A stretch of 42,949 nt of DNA from Nitriliruptoraceae bacterium (GTDB lineage Bacteria; Actinomycetota; Nitriliruptoria; Nitriliruptorales; Nitriliruptoraceae), in assembly GCA_003565155.1 (NCBI GenBank), contig PXDB01000113.1, positions 1 through 42,949 of the forward strand, in the 5' to 3' direction. The notes beneath the pieces were generated by a model that saw only the letters and a list, made by a program, of their open reading frames with translations, did not search any database and was not told the DNA's origin. Below, one piece after another: positions 25,837 through 32,994 of the stretch (positions are counted from its first letter, which is position 1; each line of letters opens with the position of its first letter). A program made the position numbers and the translations under genes.

Positions 25837-27684
25837 TTGCGCGCTTTCCTCCCGGGCCTGCTGGTGATCCAGCCGGCAGCCAACGGCCTACCGCTGCCCG
25901 TGGCGATCACCCTCGCCGCGGGCGTGCTGTGCGTGAGCCCCCTGCTGGGGGTCGGCCTCGCCCGACGACGCCCCCACGCGGTGTGGACCGCAGGGGTCCT
26001 CGTGGTGGCGGTATCGCTCCTGGCGCTGGTCGCGGCACCCTCCGGAGCCCTGCTCGCCGCGGTGGCTGGCACGGGCAGCGCCGCGGGTCTGCTCGCCCTG
26101 GTGACCCTGGCGGGCGCCGCGACGGCACCTCGTGGGGTGCGCCTCGGGGTGCTGGCCGGGCTGGTGGTGGAGGGGCTGGCGCGCACGGCGACCACCGGTC
26201 TGGGACCGGTGTGGTCGGGCACCCTCGCCAGCAACCTGCTGGCCGTCGTGGTGGTGGTGCTCCTGGCGGGTACCGCGCGCACCCCGGTCCGGCCATCGGC
26301 GTCCGCCGCGGCAGCGCCGCTGCTGGCACCCCCGTTGTTGGCGTGGGGGTGGCTGGTGCCGGCGATCGTGCTGACCGGCACGCTGACGGGGGTGACCGGC
26401 CGTGTCGCGGTGGCGACCGGCTGGAGCGTCGCCGAGGCCGCGGGCGCCACCGCGAGCGCGCTCGCGCTGGTGGTGCTGGCCGCGCTGCTCGCCCCGCGGC
26501 TCCCGGCGACCCGCACAGGTCCCGCCGCCGCGGCCCTGCTGCTGGTGGGCACGACCGCGAGCCTGCCGGCCGCGGGGTGGCCGACGGTCCTCGGGACGAT
26601 CGCCGTGGCCATCGGCGTCGGTGCCCTCGCGGGGATCGACATCCCCCGCGATGCCCGGATCACCCCCCTGCGACGCACGCTGGCCCCGGCGCTGGCGCTG
26701 TCCGGTGCCATGGCGCTGCTGCTCGCCTACGAGCTCACCCCCCTGCTCGGCCTGCCACCGAACGTGCGACCGCTGCTGCTGCTGGCGGTGGCGCTGGGTG
26801 CCGCCGTGCTGGCCATGGCCGTGGGGCGCCCGGGCCGCACCGCGGGCGTGCGCGGACGGTTGCGTCCCCTGCCGACGCTGACGGCGGTGCTCGGCGCTGC
26901 GGCGACGGTGGCGGTGGTCTCGCTCCTGGCGCCGACGACGGCGCGCCCCGCGACCCCGGCTGACCCGGCCGTCTCGCGGCTGGAGGTCGCGAGCTTCCAC
27001 ATCAGCGCCGGTTTCGGGGTGGACGGTCGGTACGACCCGGCGCGCCAGGCGGAGCTGTTACGCGACCACGACGTGGATCTGGTCCTGCTCACCGGCGTGG
27101 ACCGCGGCAGCTGGCTCGCCGGTGGTCAGGACGTGCTGCCGCTGCTGCAGGCCACCCTCGGCCTGGAGCACGGGGTGTTCGCCCCCGCAGGCAGCGAGGT
27201 GACCGGGCACGCGCTGCTGAGCCGGTACCCGATCACGGAGTTCGTGGCCGAACCGCTCCCGGCGGAGGGTCGCGCCGCGGTGCACAGTCAGCTGGTCGCG
27301 GTGGTCGCCCTGCCCGACGGGGTCGAGCTCGGCGTGATCGGTACCCAGCTCGCGGTCGCCGAGCAGGAGGCGGCACGGCTCGCCCAGGCCCGTGCCGTGG
27401 CCGGCAACGTCGCACGGCTGCAGGAACGTCAGCTGCCCACCGTGCTGCTCGGTGACCTCGGGGGCCCGCTCGACGGGACGGTGCTGGACAGCTTCTCCCC
27501 CCTGCTCCCGGGCGTGATGCCCGACGGCGCCAGGAACTTCCCCGCGCCGCGCCCCACCGAGCTGCGTGACCACGTCCTGCTCTCGGAGGGGCTCCGGCGG
27601 TCGGCGCTTGCGATCCCGGCAGCGCCGGCCGCCACCCACCTGCCGGTGGTGGTCACCGTGGACCGGTCGTCCGACGAACCCTGA
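25837..27684 (+). CDS. Multi-spanning membrane protein with degenerate C-terminal EEP domain
   Basis: About 615 residues or slightly more. The first 375 residues contain roughly ten transmembrane helices; the C-terminal 235 residues are an EEP-like domain (from about LEVASFHISAG). The usual active-site residues are changed: the first-motif Asn is absent (FHIS), the LQEVDRG glutamate reads LTGVDRG, the THL histidine reads GTQLA, and GDFN reads GDLG. Only the late DH (LRDHVLLS) is kept. It is therefore probably a pseudoenzyme. The TTG at 25837 is a minimal start: the first membrane helix clearly begins upstream (LLTVATLLLLRAF), and GGAGAGGGAG at 25757-25766 points to a start near 25770-25795, where only ACG, GTC or CTG codons are in frame. 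The layout recalls CWH43/PGAP2IP-type membrane-EEP proteins; this is inference. Confidence 0.75.
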   Translation: MRAFLPGLLVIQPAANGLPLPVAITLAAGVLCVSPLLGVGLARRRPHAVWTAGVLVVAVSLLALVAAPSGALLAAVAGTGSAAGLLALVTLAGAATAPRGVRLGVLAGLVVEGLARTATTGLGPVWSGTLASNLLAVVVVVLLAGTARTPVRPSASAAAAPLLAPPLLAWGWLVPAIVLTGTLTGVTGRVAVATGWSVAEAAGATASALALVVLAALLAPRLPATRTGPAAAALLLVGTTASLPAAGWPTVLGTIAVAIGVGALAGIDIPRDARITPLRRTLAPALALSGAMALLLAYELTPLLGLPPNVRPLLLLAVALGAAVLAMAVGRPGRTAGVRGRLRPLPTLTAVLGAAATVAVVSLLAPTTARPATPADPAVSRLEVASFHISAGFGVDGRYDPARQAELLRDHDVDLVLLTGVDRGSWLAGGQDVLPLLQATLGLEHGVFAPAGSEVTGHALLSRYPITEFVAEPLPAEGRAAVHSQLVAVVALPDGVELGVIGTQLAVAEQEAARLAQARAVAGNVARLQERQLPTVLLGDLGGPLDGTVLDSFSPLLPGVMPDGARNFPAPRPTELRDHVLLSEGLRRSALAIPAAPAATHLPVVVTVDRSSDEP

Positions 27685-27694
27685 GGCCAGCCGG

Positions 27695-28840
27695 TCAACG
27701 ATCCCGGGCGGCCGCACGCACCTCATCGAGCAGCGCGGTGCAGCGTGCGGCGATCGCACCCCAGCCGTAGCTGCCGGCGACGCTGCGGCGCGCCGGATCG
27801 CGGGCGGCCCTGCGGGCGTCGGCGTCGCCCACCCAGTGCAGCAGCGAGGTGGTCACCGCGCGCACATCACGCCCGTCGACGGTGGCACCGGCGCGCGGAT
27901 CACGCACGGTCTCCGGCGCACCCCCGGAGCGGCCGGCGATGACCGGCACACCGCTGGCCTGGGCCTCGAGGTAGACGATCCCGAGGCCTTCGACGTCCAG
28001 CCCGGCCCAGCGGGTCCGGCACGGCATCGCGAACAGGTCGAGGGCGGCGTAGGTCGCCGGGAGCTCCTCCCAGCCCACGGGCCCGGCGACACGGACCCGC
28101 GCATCCGCACCCAGGGCGTCGACGCGCGCCCGCAGGCGACGTTCCAGGGGCCCCTCACCCACCAGGGCGAGCCAGGCCTCCGGGTGGCGGCGTGCGACCG
28201 CGGGCCACGCGGCGAGCAGCACGTCCTGTCCCTTGCGGGGCACCAGCCGGGACACGCATCCCACGACGACGGCATCCTCGGGCAGGCCGAGACGCCGTCG
28301 GATCGGACGGCCGTCGACGTGCGGGGTGAAGCGCTCCAGGTCGACCCCGGGCGGGAGCTCGCGGACCCGCCGTGCCTGCAGGTGGCCGGCGAGGCGCTCT
28401 GCGCTGAAGGCGCTGATGGTGGTGGCGGCATCGAGGTTGCGGGTGGCCCGGGCGATGAGGTGGCCGAAGCCGGCGCCCGCCATCCCCGCCTCGAGGCCGT
28501 GGGTGAGGGCGACGACCGGCACGCCGAGGCGGGCACGCAGCGCACCCGCGAGCTCGCCCAGGGGCCAGGCGGCGCCGAGCACGATCACGTCCGGACGGTG
28601 GGTCCGGGCCACGTCGACCACCAGGCGCAGGGTGGCGGAGGTGGGCAGCACCGCACCGGGGGCGCGCACCGTGCGGTGGCGCTCCCCGGCGTCGCTGCGT
28701 TCCACGCTCACGGGACCGCCCGGCCCGACCACCACGGAGGTGTCCGGATGGACGCGCCGCAGCAGGTTGACCACGAACTGCTGGATGCCGCCGGTGCGCG
28801 GCGGGAGGTCGTTGGTGACCCACAGGAGGCGTGTGCTCAT
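27695..28840 (-). CDS. pimB: GT4 glycosyltransferase, phosphatidylinositol mannoside mannosyltransferase PimB' type
   Basis: A 381-residue GT-B glycosyltransferase. The N-terminal domain starts LLWVTNDLPPRTGGIQQFV; the C-terminal GT4 donor-binding domain has GCVSRLVPRKGQDVLLAAW, LVGEGPLERRL, and the near-invariant PimB' stretch AGLDVEGLGIVYLEAQASGV followed by GGAPETV. These features match the GDP-mannose-dependent enzyme that adds the second mannose in PIM synthesis at the cytoplasmic membrane. The exact acceptor in this organism is inferred. The ATG at 28838-28840 overlaps the NYN gene stop (ATGA). It is the last of four overlapping genes starting at 30819 and converges on the membrane/EEP gene, 10 bp apart. 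Confidence 0.88.
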   Translation of the reverse strand: MSTRLLWVTNDLPPRTGGIQQFVVNLLRRVHPDTSVVVGPGGPVSVERSDAGERHRTVRAPGAVLPTSATLRLVVDVARTHRPDVIVLGAAWPLGELAGALRARLGVPVVALTHGLEAGMAGAGFGHLIARATRNLDAATTISAFSAERLAGHLQARRVRELPPGVDLERFTPHVDGRPIRRRLGLPEDAVVVGCVSRLVPRKGQDVLLAAWPAVARRHPEAWLALVGEGPLERRLRARVDALGADARVRVAGPVGWEELPATYAALDLFAMPCRTRWAGLDVEGLGIVYLEAQASGVPVIAGRSGGAPETVRDPRAGATVDGRDVRAVTTSLLHWVGDADARRAARDPARRSVAGSYGWGAIAARCTALLDEVRAAARDR

Positions 28841-30009
28841 CCCCGGGCCACGGACAGGAACGCCGTGGTCCCCACCACGTCGGCGTCGGCAGCACGGACA
28901 CGGTCGCGCAGCTCCCGGTCGTCGGTGACCACCACGACCGGCTCGTCGGTGCCCTCCACGGCCAGCACCAGCTCGTCGTCCGCCGTGATGCCGGCTGCGG
29001 TGAACCGGACCTCGACGCGGTGCCGACCTGCCGGCGGCAGGCGGCCCGACGCCTGCTGGCCATCGAAGACCACCAGCGGTCGCCAGCGGTGCACCGCGAC
29101 CGCGTTCACCAGCAGCTGGAGCAACCAGTCGCGCTGCCCCTCGAGGTCCCGCCCGCGCTGGTGCTGCCGGGTGACGTTGTACCCGTCGATCAGCACCCGT
29201 CGCCCGGGACCGAGCAGGGCCCGGGCCCACTCGGTCGTGCCGGGTACCAGCCCCCGGGGCAGACGGGTGGGCCGCCCGGGGACGATGCGCGGCACGGGCA
29301 CGTCGGGGTCCCGGTCACCGCCGTGCGCCGTCTCCCGCTGCTGCTGCTCCGCCCGTCGTCGGTCGGCTGCCAGCCGCTGCTGTTCGCGGCGCCGCAGGTC
29401 CGCGTTCTCGCGGGCGAGCCGGTCGCGTTCGCTGTCACGTCGACGCTGGTGACGTTCCAGGGCGTGTTCGCGCGCGGCCTCGGCCTGCGCCAGTTCGCCG
29501 CGGGCGTGCTCGAGCTCGTCCTGCACCGCGCGCAGCTGCTCCTCGGCGGTGCGCTGGCCGGCTTCCGCCCGGGCGGCCCGGGCGTCGGCCCCCTCCGCGC
29601 GTCGCTGCCAGGTGTCGCGTTCCTCGCGCAGGGCCCGGGCCCGGGCGCGGACCCGCTCCAGCTCCTCCCGCAGCTGCGCGGACGTCTGCTCCTGCGCACC
29701 GGCTGCTGCCACCTCGGTGTCGGGCACGCTGGTCAGCTGGTCGGCGAACCCCTCCGGAAGCCGGTCGGCGATCGCACGCCACAGGCCAGGCTCGCCCTGC
29801 AGCGCGGCGATGACGCGCTCCCGACCCGTCCCGGACACCAGCCGGCCCGTGGGGGTGTCCCGCAGGGCAGCGAGGTCCGCGGGGAGCTCGGCGCGTGCGC
29901 GCAGCTCCGTGCGGGCGGCCACCAGCAGCGCCGCCCAGTCGTCGCTGGACAGCGCCGTGAGCGCCGCCGCGTCCGGGGCGTCGCCCGGGGACGATGCCGC
30001 GCCCGTCAC
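28837..30009 (-). CDS. NYN-domain (PIN-like) predicted RNase with coiled coil
   Basis: A 390-residue protein. Residues 1-100 are helical with no known domain. A long, highly charged coiled coil covers about 104-230. The C-terminal domain (about 265-385) is a NYN/YacP-type PIN-like nuclease: RVLIDGYNVTR with the first metal Asp, PLVVFDGQQASG with the second, and VVVVTDDRELRDRV with the third acidic cluster. Relatives cleave structured RNA. The gene sits between a small zinc-ribbon gene (GTGA overlap) and pimB (ATGA overlap). The combination coiled coil plus NYN is known in actinobacteria, but its RNA target is not. Confidence 0.88.
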   Translation of the reverse strand: MTGAASSPGDAPDAAALTALSSDDWAALLVAARTELRARAELPADLAALRDTPTGRLVSGTGRERVIAALQGEPGLWRAIADRLPEGFADQLTSVPDTEVAAAGAQEQTSAQLREELERVRARARALREERDTWQRRAEGADARAARAEAGQRTAEEQLRAVQDELEHARGELAQAEAAREHALERHQRRRDSERDRLARENADLRRREQQRLAADRRRAEQQQRETAHGGDRDPDVPVPRIVPGRPTRLPRGLVPGTTEWARALLGPGRRVLIDGYNVTRQHQRGRDLEGQRDWLLQLLVNAVAVHRWRPLVVFDGQQASGRLPPAGRHRVEVRFTAAGITADDELVLAVEGTDEPVVVVTDDRELRDRVRAADADVVGTTAFLSVARG

Positions 30010-30308
30010 CGCGGATCCGCGCCCGGCTGCAGCCCGGGTGCGGGCTCCACGCGCACGGTGTCACCGCCGGCGCACCACCGGCAGGTCACCGACTCGACGC
30101 GGGCGGCGAGGACCTCCTCCTCGTCGACCTCGCCGGACCCGCCGAGATCGAAGTGCAGGTACCGCCGCGTCCGTGCCGAGGTGACCACGTCGAAGCGCGT
30201 CACGTTGCCGCAGCCGTCACAGCGGTAGCGGTAGCCCGCCGGCAGGGGGCGGGACAGCTGGGGCGCGCTGGCCTCCTGGGTGACCGGGTCATCCACGGGG
30301 GGTATCAC
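30006..30308 (-). CDS. Small zinc-ribbon protein, 100 aa
   Basis: A basic core with CDGCGNVTRFDVV and, some 40 residues later, CRWC, making one four-cysteine zinc ribbon, plus an acidic GSGEVDEEEVL stretch between them. The N-terminal 30 residues are proline-rich and the tail is disordered. I take the GTG at 30306-30308, which has GAGGGGG about 9 nt upstream; a GTG at 30296 would remove four residues. It overlaps the DUF309 gene by 20 bp upstream and the NYN gene by 4 bp (GTGA) downstream. Nucleic-acid binding is possible but unproven. Confidence 0.68.
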   Translation of the reverse strand: MIPPVDDPVTQEASAPQLSRPLPAGYRYRCDGCGNVTRFDVVTSARTRRYLHFDLGGSGEVDEEEVLAARVESVTCRWCAGGDTVRVEPAPGLQPGADPR

Positions 30309-30819
30309 CGCGCATCGCCCCCTCGCCGGCGCCGGCGGGGAAGCCGCCCACCTCGAGCGCGTCGGGCACCGCATCGGCGTCGAGCGCCGCGATCAGCTCC
30401 CGGCAACGGTCCACGGCCGCAGCCACGGCGATGCCGTGGTGGCCGTCCGGGTAGGCGGTCAGCCGTTCGCTGGCACGTTCGAGCAGCGAACGCGCCCCCG
30501 AGGGGTTGTCGCGCTGGAGGTGGACGCCGGCCACGGCGATCTGGATGACCCCCTGCCACAGGTCGGCGTCCTGCTCGTCCGCCGCGTGCCACACGACCTC
30601 GAGACACTCGTGCGCCTCGAAGTAGCGGCGCTCCTCCCACAGCCGGACGCCCAACGCCAGGGCCTCCTCGGGTGTGGCGGGGTCATGCTCCTCGATGAGC
30701 GGCACACCGGTGGTCCCGTAGGGCAGCGGCCGACCGGTCCGGTCGCGCGGGCGTGCCTGCTCGGGCCGACCGTCCTCGCGACGGTCGCGTGCGGGCTCAG
30801 GCTCGACGGGTGCAGGCAC
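30289..30819 (-). CDS. DUF309 family protein
   Basis: A 176-residue protein whose conserved region (about 50-145) has LGVRLWEERRYFEAHECLEV, then WHAADEQDADLWQGVIQIAV and VHLQRDNPSGARSLLERA, the all-helical DUF309 pattern with the HExLE-like segment. Function unknown. The N-terminal 45 residues (RPRDRTGRPLPYG) resemble the extension seen in actinobacterial members. The GTG at 30819 has GGGGAG 5 nt upstream. It is divergent from mutM across 66 bp and leads a four-gene overlapping operon ending with pimB. Confidence 0.83.
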   Translation of the reverse strand: MPAPVEPEPARDRREDGRPEQARPRDRTGRPLPYGTTGVPLIEEHDPATPEEALALGVRLWEERRYFEAHECLEVVWHAADEQDADLWQGVIQIAVAGVHLQRDNPSGARSLLERASERLTAYPDGHHGIAVAAAVDRCRELIAALDADAVPDALEVGGFPAGAGEGAMRGDTPRG

Positions 30820-30856
30820 GGCGCTCCCCTGGGACGGTGGGCCGGGTCGGTCGGGC

Positions 30857-30862
30857 AGGGTA
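30857..30862 (-). promoter_or_regulatory. -10-like TACCCT of the DUF309-pimB operon
   Basis: AGGGTA on the plus strand reads TACCCT on the minus strand, 37 nt before the DUF309 start at 30819. Ten bases separate it from the plus-strand TACCCT of mutM, so the two promoters would be back to back within 22 bp. Confidence 0.5.
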
Positions 30863-30872
30863 ACGGTGCGGC

Positions 30873-30878
30873 TACCCT
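30873..30878 (+). promoter_or_regulatory. -10-like TACCCT of mutM, implying a leaderless transcript
   Basis: TACCCT ends seven nucleotides before the mutM GTG (30886). If it is the -10 element, transcription would start at or within a base of the start codon. The mutM start itself is certain because Pro2 of MPELPE is catalytic. No ribosome site is present in the few bases between. Confidence 0.55.
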
Positions 30879-30885
30879 CGCTCGC

Positions 30886-31725
30886 GTGCCTGAGCTCCCC
30901 GAGGTCGAGTCCGTCCGCCGCCAGCTCGCGCCGCATCTGACGGGGCGCCGGGTCGACGCGGTGTGGTGGGACCCGCACCCGCACGCGCGGTTCCACGCGG
31001 TGGACCGCCTGGCGGGACGTCACCTCACCGCGGTCCGGCGCCGGGGCAAGTTCCTGCTGCTGCCCCTCGACCCGGAGGGCAGCGGCGCCGCCCTGGAGCT
31101 CGTGCTGCACCTCGGCATGACCGGGTCCCTGCGCATCGACACCGATCCCGCACGGCCGCTGGCGACCACCCTCAGCCACGTCCGGGCACGCCTGGAGCTC
31201 GACGACGGCGCCGTCCTGCTGTTCCGCGACCCCCGGCGCTTCGGGCGGCTGTCGGTCGTGGAGGCCGGACGCTACGACGCCGTGGTGCCGACCCTGGCCC
31301 GCCTGGGACCCGAGCCCCTCTCCGACGCGTTCACGCCGCAGCACCTCGCCCGGGGACTGGCCACCAGCCGCGCCAGCGTGAAGGCGCGGCTGCTCGACCA
31401 GCGGCTGGTCGCCGGCGTGGGCAACATCTACGCCGACGAGGCGCTGTGGCGGGCCCGCATCCACCCGGCCTCCCGCCGGGTCGGCGCCACCCGGGCTGCG
31501 GCCCTGCACACCGCCCTTGTCGCGGTGCTCTCCGCCGCGGTCGAACGGGAGGGCACCACCTTCCGCGACTACCAGATGGTCAACGGCCAGAGCGGACGGT
31601 ACGCGCAGCACCTCGACGCCTACGGACAGCACGGCCGACCGTGCCGACGGTGCGCGACGACGCTGCGGCGGATGGTCGTGGCACAGCGCACCACCAGCTA
31701 CTGCCCTCGATGCCAGCGCATCTAG
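30886..31725 (+). CDS. mutM: Formamidopyrimidine-DNA glycosylase (Fpg/MutM)
   Basis: A 279-residue bifunctional DNA glycosylase/AP lyase that removes 8-oxoguanine and formamidopyrimidines. The N-terminal MPELPEVESVRRQLAPHL contains catalytic Pro2 and Glu3. RRRGKFLLLPL carries the conserved Lys55. LHLGMTGSLRI, DPRRFGRL and LLDQRLVAGVGNIYADEALW (the H2TH region) follow. The C-terminal zinc finger is CRRCATTLRRMVVAQRTT then CPRC. All motifs are intact and the length is typical. The GTG start is fixed by the catalytic proline. There is no leader to speak of (see the TACCCT at 30873). It is convergent with the TetR gene. Confidence 0.96.
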   Translation: MPELPEVESVRRQLAPHLTGRRVDAVWWDPHPHARFHAVDRLAGRHLTAVRRRGKFLLLPLDPEGSGAALELVLHLGMTGSLRIDTDPARPLATTLSHVRARLELDDGAVLLFRDPRRFGRLSVVEAGRYDAVVPTLARLGPEPLSDAFTPQHLARGLATSRASVKARLLDQRLVAGVGNIYADEALWRARIHPASRRVGATRAAALHTALVAVLSAAVEREGTTFRDYQMVNGQSGRYAQHLDAYGQHGRPCRRCATTLRRMVVAQRTTSYCPRCQRI

Positions 31726-31752
31726 GACCGCGGCGGCTGGGCCGTGTCGCCC

Positions 31753-32358
31753 TCAGACGGTGCGGGAGGGGCGCGCCCGCAGGCCCCCGGCGACCAGCGC
31801 CTCGGCGAACGCCGCGGCCTCCTCGGGGTCGTCCACGCGGACGTGGATCGGCGGGAAGCTGAAGTAGGACAGGATCAGGCGGACGACCACCTCGGCGGCG
31901 GCCGCGGGATCGACCCGGCGCAGCTCACCGCTCTCCACCCCGGCCGCGATCAGCGAGGAGAGCAACTCCAGGCCGCGCTGCACCAGGGGGCCACCGCCGG
32001 CGGTGATGCGGGGCAGCAGGATGCCGGGTTCCTCGTCCCGCCCCTTGGTCAGGACCGGGTGGTCCACGAAGAAGCGGATGCCGGCCAGGAACGCCCCCTC
32101 GACCTGCCCTGCCGCCGAGGCGTGCCCGCGGGCGCCACGTTCCAGGGCCCGCACGAACCGTTCGGACTCCCGCTCGAGCAGGGCATCGATCACCGCGTCC
32201 TTGTTCCGGAAGTGCCGGTAGAGGGTGGCCTTGCCGGCACGGGCCTCCCGGGCGATATCCTCCATGGTGGTCTTGCGGATGCCGACGGCGACGAACCGGC
32301 GCGCGGCGGCAGCCAGCAGATCCTCACGTCGGTCGGCCCGACCGTTGCCCTGCGACAT
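31753..32358 (-). CDS. TetR/AcrR family transcriptional regulator
   Basis: A 201-residue repressor. The N-terminal helix-turn-helix (about 10-55) reads LLAAAARRFVAVGIRKTTME, then DIAREARAGKATLYRHFRNK. The C-terminal ligand-binding domain (about 70-190) has no recognisable ligand class; it ends FPPIHVRVDDPEEAAAFAEAL. The ATG at 32356-32358 is preceded by GGAGG. A 19-bp inverted repeat at 32393-32411, 35 nt upstream, is a candidate autoregulatory operator. Neighbours are mutM (convergent) and whiB (divergent, 298 bp), neither an obvious efflux or catabolic target. Confidence 0.9.
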   Translation of the reverse strand: MSQGNGRADRREDLLAAAARRFVAVGIRKTTMEDIAREARAGKATLYRHFRNKDAVIDALLERESERFVRALERGARGHASAAGQVEGAFLAGIRFFVDHPVLTKGRDEEPGILLPRITAGGGPLVQRGLELLSSLIAAGVESGELRRVDPAAAAEVVVRLILSYFSFPPIHVRVDDPEEAAAFAEALVAGGLRARPSRTV

Positions 32359-32392
32359 CCTGGCCCCTCCTGCGCAGCTCGATCGGTCCGGC

Positions 32393-32411
32393 GGACGGGT
32401 CCACCCCGTCC
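32393..32411. promoter_or_regulatory. Candidate TetR operator (inverted repeat)
   Basis: GGACGGG-TCCAC-CCCGTCC, perfect 7-bp arms, 35 nt upstream of the tetR start codon. The size and place fit a TetR-type autoregulatory site. Binding is inferred. Confidence 0.5.
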
Positions 32412-32462
32412 ACACGTCCGGTGGCGCCGTGCCGCGGTCTGGCGGACAGTGTCGCCCGACGC

Positions 32463-32483
32463 GGGCAGGGCGCGGCCCTGCCC
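32463..32483. promoter_or_regulatory. 9-bp inverted repeat in the tetR-whiB gap
   Basis: GGGCAGGGC-GCG-GCCCTGCCC, a perfect hairpin in the middle of the 298-bp divergent region. It could be a second operator or an upstream transcript end. The rest of that gap shows only a TTGACC at about 32598 that might be a -35 for whiB. Confidence 0.4.
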
Positions 32484-32656
32484 CTACCACGCCACCGCAT
32501 CACCGCACCGCTGCCTCGCGCCCTGGCGCGCCCACCGCCACCCCGTCGCCGCTGCGACGTCGTGGCTCGAGCGCTCCGAACGCTAGTACCTCCTGCGTTG
32601 ACCGGCGCACTCGACACGTGCGGGATGCTCCACCCAGCGGACCCATCGGAGCCACC

Positions 32657-32920
32657 GTGTCCTCCACCCCCGCCCTCCACGACCTCCTGCCCACCGGCAC
32701 CTGGCAGCAGGATGCCGCCTGCCGCGACGCCGAGCCCGACCTGTTCTTCTCCACCGCCGAGGCCGACCGGGCGGAAGCGCTGGAGCTGTGCGGCTCCTGC
32801 CCCGTGCGGCTGGAGTGCCTCGAGCACGCGCTCGACACCCGCGAGGCGTACGGGATCTGGGGCGGCACCGACGAGCAGGAGCGCAAGCGTCTGCTGCGCC
32901 GTCGGCGCCGTGCCGCCTGA
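32657..32920 (+). CDS. WhiB-family Fe-S transcription factor
   Basis: An 87-residue WhiB-like protein. Four cluster cysteines are present: Cys22 (AACRDAEPDLFF), Cys45 and Cys48 (ELCGSC) and Cys54 (RLECLEHAL). The family's GIWGG turn is at 66-70 and a basic tail (KRLLRRRRRAA) follows, the usual DNA-binding end. WhiB proteins bind a [4Fe-4S] cluster and work with the primary sigma factor. The subtype is not assigned. The GTG at 32657 is preceded by GGAG with 6-nt spacing. The gene is transcribed toward the exonuclease fusion, 74 bp downstream. Confidence 0.92.
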   Translation: MSSTPALHDLLPTGTWQQDAACRDAEPDLFFSTAEADRAEALELCGSCPVRLECLEHALDTREAYGIWGGTDEQERKRLLRRRRRAA

Positions 32921-32960
32921 CCCGGAGCGCCCCTGTCGCAGCAGCGTGCTACAAGGGTGA

Positions 32961-32974
32961 CGAACGCACGTTCG
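32961..32974. promoter_or_regulatory. LexA operator (SOS box) upstream of the exonuclease/GIY-YIG fusion
   Basis: CGAACGCACGTTCG fits the Gram-positive/actinobacterial LexA consensus CGAAC-RNRY-GTTYG at every position, and the palindrome extends to GACGAAC-GCAC-GTTCGTC (32959-32976). It lies 20 nt before the TTG start at 32995, a typical place for repression by LexA. The downstream product is a DNA-repair nuclease, so the location and the target agree. Confidence 0.72.
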
Positions 32975-32994
32975 TCTCCCTGGAGGGCCGCACG

